From positions 1-16,343 of the forward strand of contig JAKSQI010000014.1 in NCBI GenBank assembly GCA_024404215.1: 16,343 bases of DNA, given 5' to 3'. Below the pieces are notes generated by a model, which saw nothing but the letters and a program-made list of their open reading frames with translations, was not told where the DNA came from and searched no databases. The DNA is from Oscillospiraceae bacterium. Lineage in GTDB: Bacteria > Bacillota > Clostridia > Oscillospirales > Oscillospiraceae. Shown here piece by piece: positions 7,115-14,543 of the stretch. How positions within the stretch are numbered: position 1 is the stretch's first letter; each line of letters opens with the position of its first letter. A program made the position numbers and the translations under genes.

Positions 7115-7152
7115 GACAAAAGAAAAATCCCCCGAATACTGGATTCGGGGGA
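7115..7152 (-). terminator. Strong intrinsic terminator ending the spc/alpha operon
   Basis: Just after the rplQ stop, on the minus strand, TCCCCCGAAT pairs perfectly with ATTCGGGGGA around a 5-base loop (7152-7128), followed by TTTTTCTTTTG. A perfect 10-bp GC-rich stem with a T tract is a classic rho-independent terminator. About 20 bp further on, a GGGATATCCC palindrome is followed by seven Ts (7109-7093), which may act as a weak backup. Confidence 0.92.
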
Positions 7153-7165
7153 CTTCATTCATGAA

Positions 7166-7507
7166 TTAAACGAGCTCAATAACTGCCATTTCAGCAGCAT
7201 CGCCGCGGCGGGGACCGATCTTAGTGATACGGGTATAACCACCATTGCGCTCTGCATAAGTTGCGGCAAGCTCCTTAAATACCTTAGTGGTAACATCCTC
7301 TCTGGTGATGAAAGCCAGAGCCTGACGGCGAGAAGCCAGGGTGTTCTTCTTACCAAGGGTAATCATCTTCTCGGCCAAAGGGGCAATTTCCTTAGCACGG
7401 GTAACGGTGGTTTCCATCTTACCATTATCCAGGAAATCGGTAACCTGCTGTCTGAGCATAGCCATACGCTGGTCTGTAGTCTTGCCGAGTTTACGTGTTC
7501 CGGGCAT
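7166..7507 (-). CDS. rplQ: 50S ribosomal protein L17
   Basis: L17 is a large-subunit protein near the peptide exit tunnel. The 113-residue length is usual for bacteria. The N-terminal signature (RKLGKTTDQRMAMLRQQVT) and the C-terminal YTRITKIGPRRGDAAEMA are both clear. The start is ATG with GGAGGAG 8 bases upstream. It lies 25 bp after rpoA and is the last gene before the strong terminator, its usual place at the end of the alpha operon. Confidence 0.97.
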   Translation of the reverse strand: MPGTRKLGKTTDQRMAMLRQQVTDFLDNGKMETTVTRAKEIAPLAEKMITLGKKNTLASRRQALAFITREDVTTKVFKELAATYAERNGGYTRITKIGPRRGDAAEMAVIELV

Positions 7508-7532
7508 GTTCTTTCTCCTCCTTCTTCAAGAG

Positions 7533-8489
7533 TCAGTCTTTGCTGATTTCGTCGCTGGCCAGTGCGAGACCCATCATGGCAAGCTTGTGAATGACTTCTT
7601 CCAGGGACTTACGGCCAAGGTTACGGACCTTAATCATTTCATCCTCGGTTTTGGAAATCAAATCACCAACGGTGTTGATGCTGGCACGCTTGAGGCAGTT
7701 GAAGCTTCTTACAGAGAGATCCAACTCTTCAATCGTCATGGACAGAACCTTGTCAGGCTCAGTCACCGGCTTTTCAACAACGGTAGAAGTGCTGCTGATG
7801 GACTCGGACAAATCGGTAAACAGTGCAAAATGATCGCACAGAATCTTGGCGCCGAGAGATACCGCATCACGGGCGGAAATGGTCTTATCCGTCCAAACCT
7901 CCAGAGTCAGCTTGTCAAAGTCGGTCATATTACCTACACGGGTGTTTTCTACAGTGTAGTTAACCTTCAGGACAGGCGTATAGATGGAGTCAATGGGAAT
8001 GACGCCAATTACCGGCTGCGGCAGCTTGTTCCGCTCTGCGGGCACATAGCCACGGCCGTGTCCAATGGTCATCTCGATGCTGAGTACAGCATCGGGACCC
8101 AAAGTAGCAATGTGCAAATCAGGATTGAGAATCTCAACTTCACCGTCGGCTTTGATATCACCGGCTGTGACTTCGCACTCTCCTGTTGCTTCAATATAAA
8201 CGGTCTTCGTTCCCTGGCAATGCAGGCGGGCAATAATGCCCTTGATGTTCAGAACAATCTCTGTAACGTCTTCCTTTACACCGGGGATAGTGGAAAACTC
8301 ATGCTGGATACCGGCAATTTTAATTGTGGTAACAGCAGTACCGGGAAGAGAAGACAGAAGAATCCGTCGAAGGGAGTTACCTAAGGTTGTGCCATAACCG
8401 CGCTCCAAAGGCTCTACAACATATTTCCCGTAAGAATCATCGCCGGGAGTTTCGATACAATCAATGCGCGGTCTTTCAATTTCTACCAT
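7533..8489 (-). CDS. rpoA: DNA-directed RNA polymerase alpha subunit
   Basis: Alpha dimerises to nucleate RNA polymerase assembly and contacts promoter UP elements and activators. Of 318 residues, the N-terminal assembly domain covers about 1-230, with GYGTTLGNSLRRILLSSLPG and GHGRGYVPAERN. A Ser/Thr/Val/Pro linker follows at about 232-250, and the C-terminal DNA-binding domain covers about 253-318. The latter has LDLSVRSFNCLKRA, containing the arginine and surrounding residues that contact DNA, and the helix-hairpin-helix stretch VRNLGRKSLEEV. Length and both domains are complete. The ATG follows AAGGAGGG. It lies between rpsD and rplQ as in the standard alpha operon, after a 64-nt spacer with a palindrome. 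Confidence 0.98.
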   Translation of the reverse strand: MVEIERPRIDCIETPGDDSYGKYVVEPLERGYGTTLGNSLRRILLSSLPGTAVTTIKIAGIQHEFSTIPGVKEDVTEIVLNIKGIIARLHCQGTKTVYIEATGECEVTAGDIKADGEVEILNPDLHIATLGPDAVLSIEMTIGHGRGYVPAERNKLPQPVIGVIPIDSIYTPVLKVNYTVENTRVGNMTDFDKLTLEVWTDKTISARDAVSLGAKILCDHFALFTDLSESISSTSTVVEKPVTEPDKVLSMTIEELDLSVRSFNCLKRASINTVGDLISKTEDEMIKVRNLGRKSLEEVIHKLAMMGLALASDEISKD

Positions 8490-8511
8490 TTATACCCTCC
8501 TTCATGCAATT

Positions 8512-8526
8512 GACGTTAATAACGTC
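8512..8526. repeat. 15-bp perfect palindrome in the rpsD-rpoA spacer
   Basis: GACGTTA and TAACGTC arms flank a single central base, 23 bp upstream of the rpoA start. As RNA it could form only a short stem after losing central pairs; as DNA it could be a protein site. No T run follows it and I see no good promoter beside it, so its role is unknown. The 64-nt spacer is one of the two longest in the ribosomal cluster. Confidence 0.4.
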
Positions 8527-8553
8527 TGATAACCAGTATTCGGATTGGGCTGA

Positions 8554-9159
8554 TTACTTAGAATACAACTCGACGATGAGGTGCTCTTCCACGGGGAAGG
8601 GAACATCTTCGCGGGTAGGCATCTGCAGGACGGTACCCTTCAGCTCGTTCTTGTCGCGCTCCAGCCAAGCGGGAGTAACAACAACAGCGGGTGCATCCTC
8701 ACCGGTCAGTCTCTTGAAAATGGGGGACTGACGGGAAGTTTCAGCAACAGCAATTACTTCACCGGGCTTAACCAGGTAAGAGGGAATGTTTACTCTCTTG
8801 CCATTGATGGTGAAGTGGCCGTGGTTTACCAGCTGACGGGCCTGACGGCGGGTAGTAGCAAAACCAAGAGCAAATACAGCGTTGTCAAGACGGCGCTCAC
8901 ACAGAACCAGCAGGTTATCACCGGTCTTGCCGCTCATGCGGGCGGCCTTCTCGTAGTAGGAACGGAACTGCTTTTCCAGCATGCCGTACACAAACTTAAC
9001 CTTCTGCTTCTCATTCATCTGCTGAGCGTACTCAGACTGCTTCTTTCTCATCTGGCCCTTGGGATTGCGGTTGGTCTCCTTCTTGGCGTAGCCAAGGGTA
9101 GCAGGAGACAGGTTCAGCGCTTTGCAACGCTTAGCAATGGGCTGCATATTTTTAGCCAT
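8554..9159 (-). CDS. rpsD: 30S ribosomal protein S4 (zinc-free form)
   Basis: S4 binds 16S rRNA first in assembly of the small subunit body and in many bacteria represses its own operon. The 201-residue protein has the alpha-helical N-terminal domain (1 to about 88) and the S4 RNA-binding domain at about 90-138 (RLDNAVFALGF, ARQLVNHGHFTINGKRV). The C-terminal tail REDVPFPVEEHLIVELYSK is typical. Only two cysteines are present (Cys12 and Cys87), so the zinc knuckle found in some S4 N termini is absent. The ATG has AGGAGG 9 bases upstream. In many Bacilli rpsD stands alone, but here it lies within the alpha operon, so autocontrol might act on the polycistronic mRNA; no leader of that kind could be identified. 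Confidence 0.97.
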   Translation of the reverse strand: MAKNMQPIAKRCKALNLSPATLGYAKKETNRNPKGQMRKKQSEYAQQMNEKQKVKFVYGMLEKQFRSYYEKAARMSGKTGDNLLVLCERRLDNAVFALGFATTRRQARQLVNHGHFTINGKRVNIPSYLVKPGEVIAVAETSRQSPIFKRLTGEDAPAVVVTPAWLERDKNELKGTVLQMPTREDVPFPVEEHLIVELYSK

Positions 9160-9182
9160 ATTCGTTTACCTCCTATACTCGA

Positions 9183-9584
9183 TCAGACACGTCTTCTCTT
9201 GGGAGGACGGCATCCGTTGTGAGGAATGGGGGTCACATCTTTAATCATGGTGACTTCCAAACCGGCAGACTGCAGAGCGCGGATAGCGGCTTCACGGCCT
9301 GAACCGGGGCCCTTAACGAAAACTTCTACAGTCTTCAGGCCATGCTCCATTGCAGCCTTGGCAGCAGTCTCAGCTGCAGTCTGAGCGGCAAAGGGAGTGG
9401 ATTTCTTGCTGCCGCGGAAGCCCATGCCACCAGCGGAAGCCCAGGACAAAGCATTACCGGCAGTATCGGTAATGGTTACCATGGTGTTGTTGAAAGAAGA
9501 GCTGATATGTACTGCGCCCTTCTCGACATTCTTACGCTCGCGGCGCTTAGTTCTTACCTTCTTGCCTTTAGTGTTGGCTGCCAT
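9183..9584 (-). CDS. rpsK: 30S ribosomal protein S11
   Basis: S11 lines the platform of the small subunit near the mRNA exit. The 133-residue sequence has the basic N-terminal tail (KKVRTKRRERKNVEKG), the core AHISSSFNNT-like segment (here VHISSSFNNTMVTITD), GFRGSKKSTPFAAQ, and the C-terminal signature DVTPIPHNGCRPPKRRRV. Its SD directly follows the rpsM stop (TAAGGAGGG), so the two genes are probably translationally coupled. It lies between rpsM and rpsD as usual. Confidence 0.98.
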   Translation of the reverse strand: MAANTKGKKVRTKRRERKNVEKGAVHISSSFNNTMVTITDTAGNALSWASAGGMGFRGSKKSTPFAAQTAAETAAKAAMEHGLKTVEVFVKGPGSGREAAIRALQSAGLEVTMIKDVTPIPHNGCRPPKRRRV

Positions 9585-9596
9585 ACATATCCCTCC

Positions 9597-9965
9597 TTAC
9601 TTCTTCTTGTTAGCAACGGTGTGCTTGGGGCCCTTGCGGGTACGAGCATTGGTCTTGCTTCTCTGACCACGAACGGGCAGAGATCTTCTGTGACGAGTGC
9701 CACGATAGCAGCCAACCTCGGTCAGACGCTTAATGTCCAGAGCAACGGAACGACGCAGGTCGCCTTCTACAATGTAGCTCTTATCAATGCACTCACGCAG
9801 CTTTGCTTCTTCCTCATCAGTGAGGTCTTTAACTCTGGTATCGGGATTGATGCCTGTCTCAGCCAGAATCTTCTTAGCACTGGTCAGGCCAATACCGTAT
9901 ACATAGGTCAGGCCAATTTCAATTCTTTTGTCCTTGGGCAGGTCAACGCCGGAAATACGTGCCAT
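9597..9965 (-). CDS. rpsM: 30S ribosomal protein S13
   Basis: S13 sits in the small-subunit head and makes bridges to the large subunit and contacts P-site tRNA. The 122-residue protein starts ARISGVDLPKDKRIEIGLTY, carries the helix-hairpin-helix YGIGLTSAKKIL, and ends in the basic tail with TRHRRSLPVRGQRSKTNAR. The start is fixed by the conserved N terminus. The only SD-like string, AAAGGA, is about 13 bases away, so initiation may be weaker than for its neighbours or depend on coupling with rpmJ, whose stop is 43 bp upstream. Confidence 0.97.
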   Translation of the reverse strand: MARISGVDLPKDKRIEIGLTYVYGIGLTSAKKILAETGINPDTRVKDLTDEEEAKLRECIDKSYIVEGDLRRSVALDIKRLTEVGCYRGTRHRRSLPVRGQRSKTNARTRKGPKHTVANKKK

Positions 9966-10008
9966 ATTTGTCTATCATTCCTTTCGTTCAAAATGACGAT
10001 CGCTCTGC

Positions 10009-10122
10009 TTAACCCTGACGCTGCTTGTGCTTAGGGTTCTCGCAGATTACCATTACTTTGCCCTTACGCTTAATGACTTTGCACTTTTCGCAAATGGGCT
10101 TAACGGACGGTCTTACTTTCAT
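10009..10122 (-). CDS. rpmJ: 50S ribosomal protein L36 (zinc-binding form)
   Basis: L36 is the smallest large-subunit protein. Translation on the minus strand gives 37 residues beginning [20 protein letters not shown] and ending NPKHKQRQG. The zinc ligands Cys11, Cys14, Cys27 and His32 are all present, so this is the C+ form. The ATG has AGGAGG 7 bases upstream, and that site overlaps the infA stop codon (TAGGAGG), suggesting coupling. The infA-rpmJ-rpsM order is standard. Confidence 0.97.
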
Positions 10123-10133
10123 GTTGAAACCTC

Positions 10134-10352
10134 CTACTTACTACGCCATGTTATTCTTCCGCGGGTCAGGTCATAGGGTGACATCTGTACCGTAACCTTA
10201 TCGCCGGGAAGAATTCTGATAAAATTCATCCGAAGCTTACCGGAGATATGCGCCAATATGGTGTGACCTCCGCCGATATCCACCTGGAACATCGTGTTGG
10301 GCAGTGCTTCGACTACTGTCCCCTCCAGCTCTATCATGTCGTCTTTAGCCAA
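10134..10352 (-). CDS. infA: Translation initiation factor IF-1 (TTG start)
   Basis: IF-1 binds the ribosomal A site during initiation and supports IF-2 and IF-3. With the TTG start at 10352 the product is exactly 72 residues, the usual length, beginning [19 protein letters not shown] and containing the S1-like OB fold ([20 protein letters not shown]) and the end [11 protein letters not shown]. The TTG has GGGAGG 8 bases upstream. The next in-frame ATG, five codons later, would cut off the conserved AKDD. An upstream in-frame ATG (10490) would add 46 non-homologous residues read from inside the previous gene. The start overlaps the KOW gene's stop by 8 bp, so the two are likely translated in a coupled way. 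Confidence 0.95.
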
Positions 10353-10641
10353 CTGACATACCTCCCTGGTATTCGGTTTTGCCGGCGGCGAAAGCCGCCA
10401 TGGTAATGCGTAATTGTTTGTCTGTGATCTTTTCTCCGCCTTGCAGCTGAAAAAGGAAATCGGCACCGGGCCTGTGCACCAGTTGAACATGCTTTAAGCT
10501 TTTTTGCTTTGGCCTGTTCACCTTTCGGTGCTTCCCGTCAGCTAACAGGACTCTGCCCTCCTCGGTAGCAAGTACCATAAAAAGGCGTCCTTTATCGCGG
10601 CCGTTTGCGCATCGAACAATATCCGCAGCCGAAACTGTCAT
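10345..10641 (-). CDS. KOW domain RNA-binding protein (ribosomal L14e-like)
   Basis: A 98-residue protein with a KOW-type N terminus (VSAADIVRCANGRDKGRLFMVL) followed by a beta-rich segment and a basic RNA-binding stretch (DGKHRKVNRPKQKSLKHV). Proteins of this kind, related to archaeal/eukaryotic L14e, are found in many Clostridia between map and infA, but their place on the bacterial ribosome is not settled to my knowledge. The ATG at 10641 lies one base after the map stop, with GGAG 9 bases upstream. A longer in-frame start at 10680 would overlap map and add 13 residues unlike the family. Its stop overlaps the infA start. Position in the operon implies a ribosome- or rRNA-linked role; that is inference. 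Confidence 0.88.
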   Translation of the reverse strand: MTVSAADIVRCANGRDKGRLFMVLATEEGRVLLADGKHRKVNRPKQKSLKHVQLVHRPGADFLFQLQGGEKITDKQLRITMAAFAAGKTEYQGGMSVG

Positions 10642-10642
10642 A

Positions 10643-11398
10643 TCATTCTTCTCCGCACACAGTGAGGATTTCCGGATCACCGGATGTTATCAGTATGGTG
10701 TTTTCATAGTGACAGGCGGGCTTGCCATCCTGTGTTACTACGGTCCAGCCGTCATCCAAAACCCGAATGGCAGCTGTTCCCATGTTAACCATGGGCTCCA
10801 CAGCCAGCGTCATGCCACGCACCAGCCGCGGACCTCTTCCAGGCTTCCCGTAATTGGGAACCTCTGGGTCCTCATGCATGGCAGCGCCAACGCCGTGGCC
10901 AACATACTCTCTGACAACGGAAAACCCGTTTTCCTCTACATACTGCTGTACGGCATGTCCAATATCAGAAATACGGTAGCCCTCTCTGGCATACTTAATG
11001 CCTTCGAAGAAGCTTTGCCGTGTTACCTCAATGAGCCTGCGGGTCTCTGCCGGAACCTCACCAACGGTGAAGGTAGCAGCGCAGTCTCCGACATAGCCGT
11101 GCCAGGTCGCTCCTACATCCACGGAAACGATATCCCCGTCACGGAGTACCCGTTTACCGGGTATTCCGTGAATGAGTTCATCGTTTACCGACAGGCAAAC
11201 GCTTGCCGGATATCCGCTGTAGCCTAAAAAGGTGGGAGTGGCTCCCTGAGCGATGATAAAATCGTGTACTGCTTTATCGATTTCCCGGGTTGTAATGCCG
11301 GCGGTTACCAGTTTTCCCGCATAAGCGCGGGCTGCCGCGGTAATCTCTCCCGCCTTGCGCATAAGGGAAATCTCTCTCTGGGATTTAAGCTTAATCAT
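10643..11398 (-). CDS. map: Methionine aminopeptidase, type I
   Basis: This metalloenzyme removes the N-terminal methionine from new proteins in the cytosol. The 251-residue sequence carries all five metal ligands: Asp94 (SVDVGA), Asp105 (VGDCAATF), His168 (GHGVG), Glu201 (AVEPMV) and Glu232 (HYENTI), plus the substrate-site histidines His77 (HGIPGKR) and His175. No long N-terminal extension or SH3-like zinc region is present, so it is the short bacterial type. The start is set by the conserved MIKLKSQREISLMRKAG. No SD is visible within 20 bases, so translation may be coupled to adk, whose stop is only 9 bp upstream. It ends one base before the KOW gene. Confidence 0.96.
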   Translation of the reverse strand: MIKLKSQREISLMRKAGEITAAARAYAGKLVTAGITTREIDKAVHDFIIAQGATPTFLGYSGYPASVCLSVNDELIHGIPGKRVLRDGDIVSVDVGATWHGYVGDCAATFTVGEVPAETRRLIEVTRQSFFEGIKYAREGYRISDIGHAVQQYVEENGFSVVREYVGHGVGAAMHEDPEVPNYGKPGRGPRLVRGMTLAVEPMVNMGTAAIRVLDDGWTVVTQDGKPACHYENTILITSGDPEILTVCGEE

Positions 11399-11407
11399 AA
11401 GACCGGC

Positions 11408-12040
11408 TTAGATGCCCAAAGCGTCACAGATAGCTGCGGTAGTCAGTTCAATGGTGGACTGATTATCTACCAGCTTGAGCTTCCCGCGGGACTTGTAGAA
11501 GTCCTTGAGGGGCTCGGTTTCCTGATGATAAACCTTCAGACGATTCTTTACGGTTTCAGGCTGGTCGTCCTTCCGGATGGTCAGCTCAGCGCCGCAATTG
11601 TCACAGACGCCCTCAGTCTTGGGGGGATTTGCAACCACATGATAGGTAGCACCGCAGGATGTGCAGGTGCGACGGCCGGTCATGCGTGCCTCAATGGTCT
11701 CATCGGAGATTTCAATGGAAAGGGCGACATCAATGGTAACGTTACCCGCTTCCAAAGCCTCAGCCTGAGCAATGGTTCTAGGCATGCCGTCGAGGATATA
11801 GCCCTCTGCACAGTCAGGCTCAGCCAGACGCTCCTGCATGATGCCAATAATCACTTCATCGGGAACAAGAGCGCCTGCATCCATATAGGACTTGGCCTTC
11901 AGACCAACGGGCGTCTCGTTCTTAACGGCAGCCCGAAGGATGTTTCCGGTAGAAATGGTGGGAATGTTAAGCTTTTTGCTGATGATTTCAGCCTGAGTGC
12001 CTTTACCGGCACCGGGAGCTCCTAAAAGAATCAGTTTCAT
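11408..12040 (-). CDS. adk: Adenylate kinase with zinc-binding lid
   Basis: Adenylate kinase interconverts ATP + AMP and 2 ADP and so balances cellular energy charge. The 210-residue long form has the P-loop GAPGAGKGTQ at 7-16, the AMP-binding TGNILR at about 31-36, and DGMPRT at 84-89 with Met where Phe is commonest. The LID carries four zinc cysteines at 126, 129, 146 and 149 (CTSC, CDNC), as in many Gram-positive enzymes. The ATG has AAGGAG 8 bases upstream, and that site overlaps the secY stop codon. The secY-adk-map order is common in Bacillota and matches the spc-alpha junction. Confidence 0.97.
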   Translation of the reverse strand: MKLILLGAPGAGKGTQAEIISKKLNIPTISTGNILRAAVKNETPVGLKAKSYMDAGALVPDEVIIGIMQERLAEPDCAEGYILDGMPRTIAQAEALEAGNVTIDVALSIEISDETIEARMTGRRTCTSCGATYHVVANPPKTEGVCDNCGAELTIRKDDQPETVKNRLKVYHQETEPLKDFYKSRGKLKLVDNQSTIELTTAAICDALGI

Positions 12041-12052
12041 AAATCTTACTCC

Positions 12053-13339
12053 TTATTCAAGGAAGCCCTTGTAATGACGCATCATCAGCTGGGTTTCCAG
12101 AGCCTTTACAATCTCAAGTGCAACACCGATGACAATGATCATGGAAGTGCCGCCCAGAGATACACCGGAATTCTTGGCTGTTGCTGAGCAGAAGCTTACA
12201 ATCAGGGGAACCAGGGCAACAATGGCCAGATAGATGGCACCGAAGAGGGTAATCTTGTTCAGAACCTTGCTGATGAATTCGCTGGTAGGCTTGCCGGCGC
12301 GGAAGCCGGGGATAAAGCCGCCGTTTTTCTTCAGGTTATTTGCCACCTCAATCGGGTTAAACTGAATGGTGGAGTAGAAGTAACTGAAGAATACGATCAG
12401 CAGGAAGTAAATCACCATATAGGGGATTTTATCCGTATCAAAGAACTTGATAAAAGCACCGTCGCTCCATTTGGGAACAAAAGCAGCGATTGTGGCGGGC
12501 AGAGAGGCAATGGTGCTGGCAAAGATGACAGGCAGAACGCCGGACATGTTTACCTTGATGGGAAGATGGGTGGACTGGCCACCGTACATCTTACGGCCAA
12601 CAACTCTCTTGGAATACTGCACGGGAATACGTCTCTCCGCATTGGTTACAATAACAATCAGCACTACCATGGCTACGATACCAATCAGCATGAGCAGATA
12701 AATCCACCAGCTGGAGGGCTTGTTCATGATAGAGGAGATTACATTGGCAATACGGTTGGGGAAGCGAGATACAATGCTGATGAACAGGATAACAGAAATG
12801 CCGTTTCCGATACCGAATTCGGTAATCTGCTCACCCATCCACATCAGCAGAGAGGAACCGGCCACGAAGGTCATTACAATGACCAGACCAGGCCAGAAGC
12901 CGGCACCGGACTCCATCAGAGCTCCGTTGTTCTTAATCAGCACATAGTAACCGAAGCCCTGAATCAGCGCAATGGCCACCGTAGAATAACGGGTAATGTT
13001 CTGAATCTTTTCCTTGCCTTCTTCTCCGCCTTCCTTGCTCAGGCGTTCCAGTGCAGGAATGGCAATGCACAGCAGCTGAATAATAATGCTGGCATTGATG
13101 TAGGGCTGAATTGACAGCGCAAAAAGGGTTGCCATGGAGAAGGAACTACCGGACATAACGTTATACAGACCCAGAACAGTGTTCTGCATGCTGTTGAAGT
13201 AAGAGCTCAACAGCCCTGTATTAACATAAGGTACGGTAATTGAGTTTCCTATACGATAAATGAGGACAATGAAGAGGGTGAACAGCATTTTTCTGCGAAT
13301 CTCTTCTACCTTCCAAGCATTGCGTATAGTTTGAAACAC
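12053..13339 (-). CDS. secY: Protein translocase channel subunit SecY
   Basis: SecY forms the membrane channel that passes secreted proteins and inserts membrane proteins; it works with SecE, SecG and the SecA encoded about 5 kb downstream. The 428 residues show the expected ten hydrophobic membrane segments, starting near residue 19 (MLFTLFIVLIYRIGNSI). Other signatures are NASIIIQLL in TM2, FGIGNGISVILF near the middle, and IPGFRAGKPTSEFI in the fifth cytoplasmic region. The length is complete. The start is GTG, one base after the rplO stop, with GAGGTGG as the ribosome site inside rplO. That tight junction points to coupling with L15, as in the classic spc operon. Confidence 0.97.
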   Translation of the reverse strand: MFQTIRNAWKVEEIRRKMLFTLFIVLIYRIGNSITVPYVNTGLLSSYFNSMQNTVLGLYNVMSGSSFSMATLFALSIQPYINASIIIQLLCIAIPALERLSKEGGEEGKEKIQNITRYSTVAIALIQGFGYYVLIKNNGALMESGAGFWPGLVIVMTFVAGSSLLMWMGEQITEFGIGNGISVILFISIVSRFPNRIANVISSIMNKPSSWWIYLLMLIGIVAMVVLIVIVTNAERRIPVQYSKRVVGRKMYGGQSTHLPIKVNMSGVLPVIFASTIASLPATIAAFVPKWSDGAFIKFFDTDKIPYMVIYFLLIVFFSYFYSTIQFNPIEVANNLKKNGGFIPGFRAGKPTSEFISKVLNKITLFGAIYLAIVALVPLIVSFCSATAKNSGVSLGGTSMIIVIGVALEIVKALETQLMMRHYKGFLE

Positions 13340-13340
13340 C

Positions 13341-13781
13341 TTACACCACCTCAGCCTTTCCGCCTACTGCTTCGATCTTTGCTTTAGCAGAATCGGAGAA
13401 GGCTGCAGCCTTTACAGTCAGTTTCTTAGTGATTTCACCGTTGCCCAGAATTTTTACGCCGTACTTGCAGTCGGAAATAATACCGGCAGCAATCAGCTCT
13501 TCTACACCAACCTCGGCACCGTCTTCAAAACGGTCCAGCATGGAGACGTTGATAGCATCCAGGGGCTTGGCAAAAATGTTATTGAAGCCTCTCTTGGGAA
13601 CGCGGCGAGCCAGAGGCATCTGGCCGCCTTCGAAGCCTACTCTAACACCGCCGCCGGATCTTGCCTTCTGGCCCTTATGCCCGCGACCGGCTGTTTTGCC
13701 ATTGCCGGTGCCGTGTCCACGGCCCTTGCGCTTGGCAACATGAGTGGAGCCTTCAGCGGGAGTCAGTTCATGAATATACAT
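13341..13781 (-). CDS. rplO: 50S ribosomal protein L15
   Basis: L15 is a large-subunit assembly protein with a long, glycine-rich basic extension. The 146-residue product shows MYIHELTPAEGSTHVAKRKG, then GRGHKGQKARSGGGVRVGFEGGQMPLARR and the C-terminal globular half ending KAKIEAVGGKAEVV. The ATG has GGAGG 7 bases upstream. It sits between rpmD and secY, the universal bacterial order. Confidence 0.97.
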   Translation of the reverse strand: MYIHELTPAEGSTHVAKRKGRGHGTGNGKTAGRGHKGQKARSGGGVRVGFEGGQMPLARRVPKRGFNNIFAKPLDAINVSMLDRFEDGAEVGVEELIAAGIISDCKYGVKILGNGEITKKLTVKAAAFSDSAKAKIEAVGGKAEVV

Positions 13782-13793
13782 TTCCTGTCCTCC

Positions 13794-13973
13794 TTACTCT
13801 TCGGTTACAGAAACAAGATATGCAATCTTAGCAATCTTGCCTCTGGTCTGGGGGTTATCAGGCTGAACAGTCTCGGCACCGATTTTGGTCAGGCCCAGGC
13901 TCTTAGCAGTAGCAATATGCTTGTCCAGTCTGCCGTTCAGGCTCTTAACGAGCTTAATTTTAAGATTTGCCAT
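13794..13973 (-). CDS. rpmD: 50S ribosomal protein L30
   Basis: L30 is a small large-subunit protein. Minus-strand translation gives 59 residues starting MANLKIKLVKSLNGRLDKH, with the family pattern TAKSLGLTKIGAETVQPDNP and a GKIAKIAYLVSV end. The ATG follows GGGAGG 8 bases upstream, located just after the rpsE stop. Length and position between rpsE and rplO are as expected. Confidence 0.96.
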   Translation of the reverse strand: MANLKIKLVKSLNGRLDKHIATAKSLGLTKIGAETVQPDNPQTRGKIAKIAYLVSVTEE

Positions 13974-13988
13974 CAGTCAGACCTCCCA

Positions 13989-14525
13989 TCAAACGATCTC
14001 GTTGGCAGCTTTGCCACGGATCTTGGCGACCTGCTCTGCGTTACGGAGGGCCTTCAGGCCTTCCATGGTAGCAGCAACAACGTTCTGAGGGTTGTTGGTA
14101 CGCAGGCACTTGGTTCTGATGTCGGAGATACCGGCAGCTTCAACAACGGCACGAACTGCGCCGCCGGCGATAACACCGGTACCGGCAGGGGCGGGCTTCA
14201 GCAGAACTCTGCCGGCGCCGGACTCACCGATAATCTCATGAGGAATGGTGGTACCCTGCAGGGTGACGGTGGTGATGTTCTTCTTAGCATCCTCAAGGCC
14301 CTTGCGGATAGCTTCGGAAACTTCACCGGCCTTGCCCAAGCCATAACCAACTCTGCCCTTGCCGTCGCCGACAACGCACAGAGCGGAGAACTTCATAACG
14401 CGGCCACCCTTAACGGTTTTGGAAACACGATTCAGGTGAACAACCTTTTCGATAAACTCAGGAGCAGCTTCTTCCTGCTGTCTTCTGTTGTCTCTTCTAT
14501 CTCTTCTTTCATTATTGTAAGCCAT
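13989..14525 (-). CDS. rpsE: 30S ribosomal protein S5
   Basis: S5 lies at the mRNA entry pore and affects decoding accuracy. The 178-residue protein has a charged N-terminal extension (MAYNNERRDRRDNRRQQEEA), the double-stranded RNA-binding-like N domain at about 24-90 (RVSKTVKGGRVMKFSALCVV, GYGLGKA), and the C domain (GAGRVLLKPAPAGTGVIAGG, TNNPQNVVAAT). The ATG has AAGGAGG 8 bases upstream. The Arg/Asp-rich N-terminal tail is the least conserved part. Confidence 0.97.
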   Translation of the reverse strand: MAYNNERRDRRDNRRQQEEAAPEFIEKVVHLNRVSKTVKGGRVMKFSALCVVGDGKGRVGYGLGKAGEVSEAIRKGLEDAKKNITTVTLQGTTIPHEIIGESGAGRVLLKPAPAGTGVIAGGAVRAVVEAAGISDIRTKCLRTNNPQNVVAATMEGLKALRNAEQVAKIRGKAANEIV

Positions 14526-14543
14526 TTCTGTTTCCTCCTTCCG

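Noticed and set aside
7024..7158. N-terminal extension of secA by 45 residues
   Set aside because: The extension reads through the rplQ terminator and the secA promoter and ribosome site; SecA proteins begin at the downstream ATG.
7341..8384. Open frame on the plus strand (347 codons)
   Set aside because: It is antisense to rplQ and rpoA, with no domain or promoter support.
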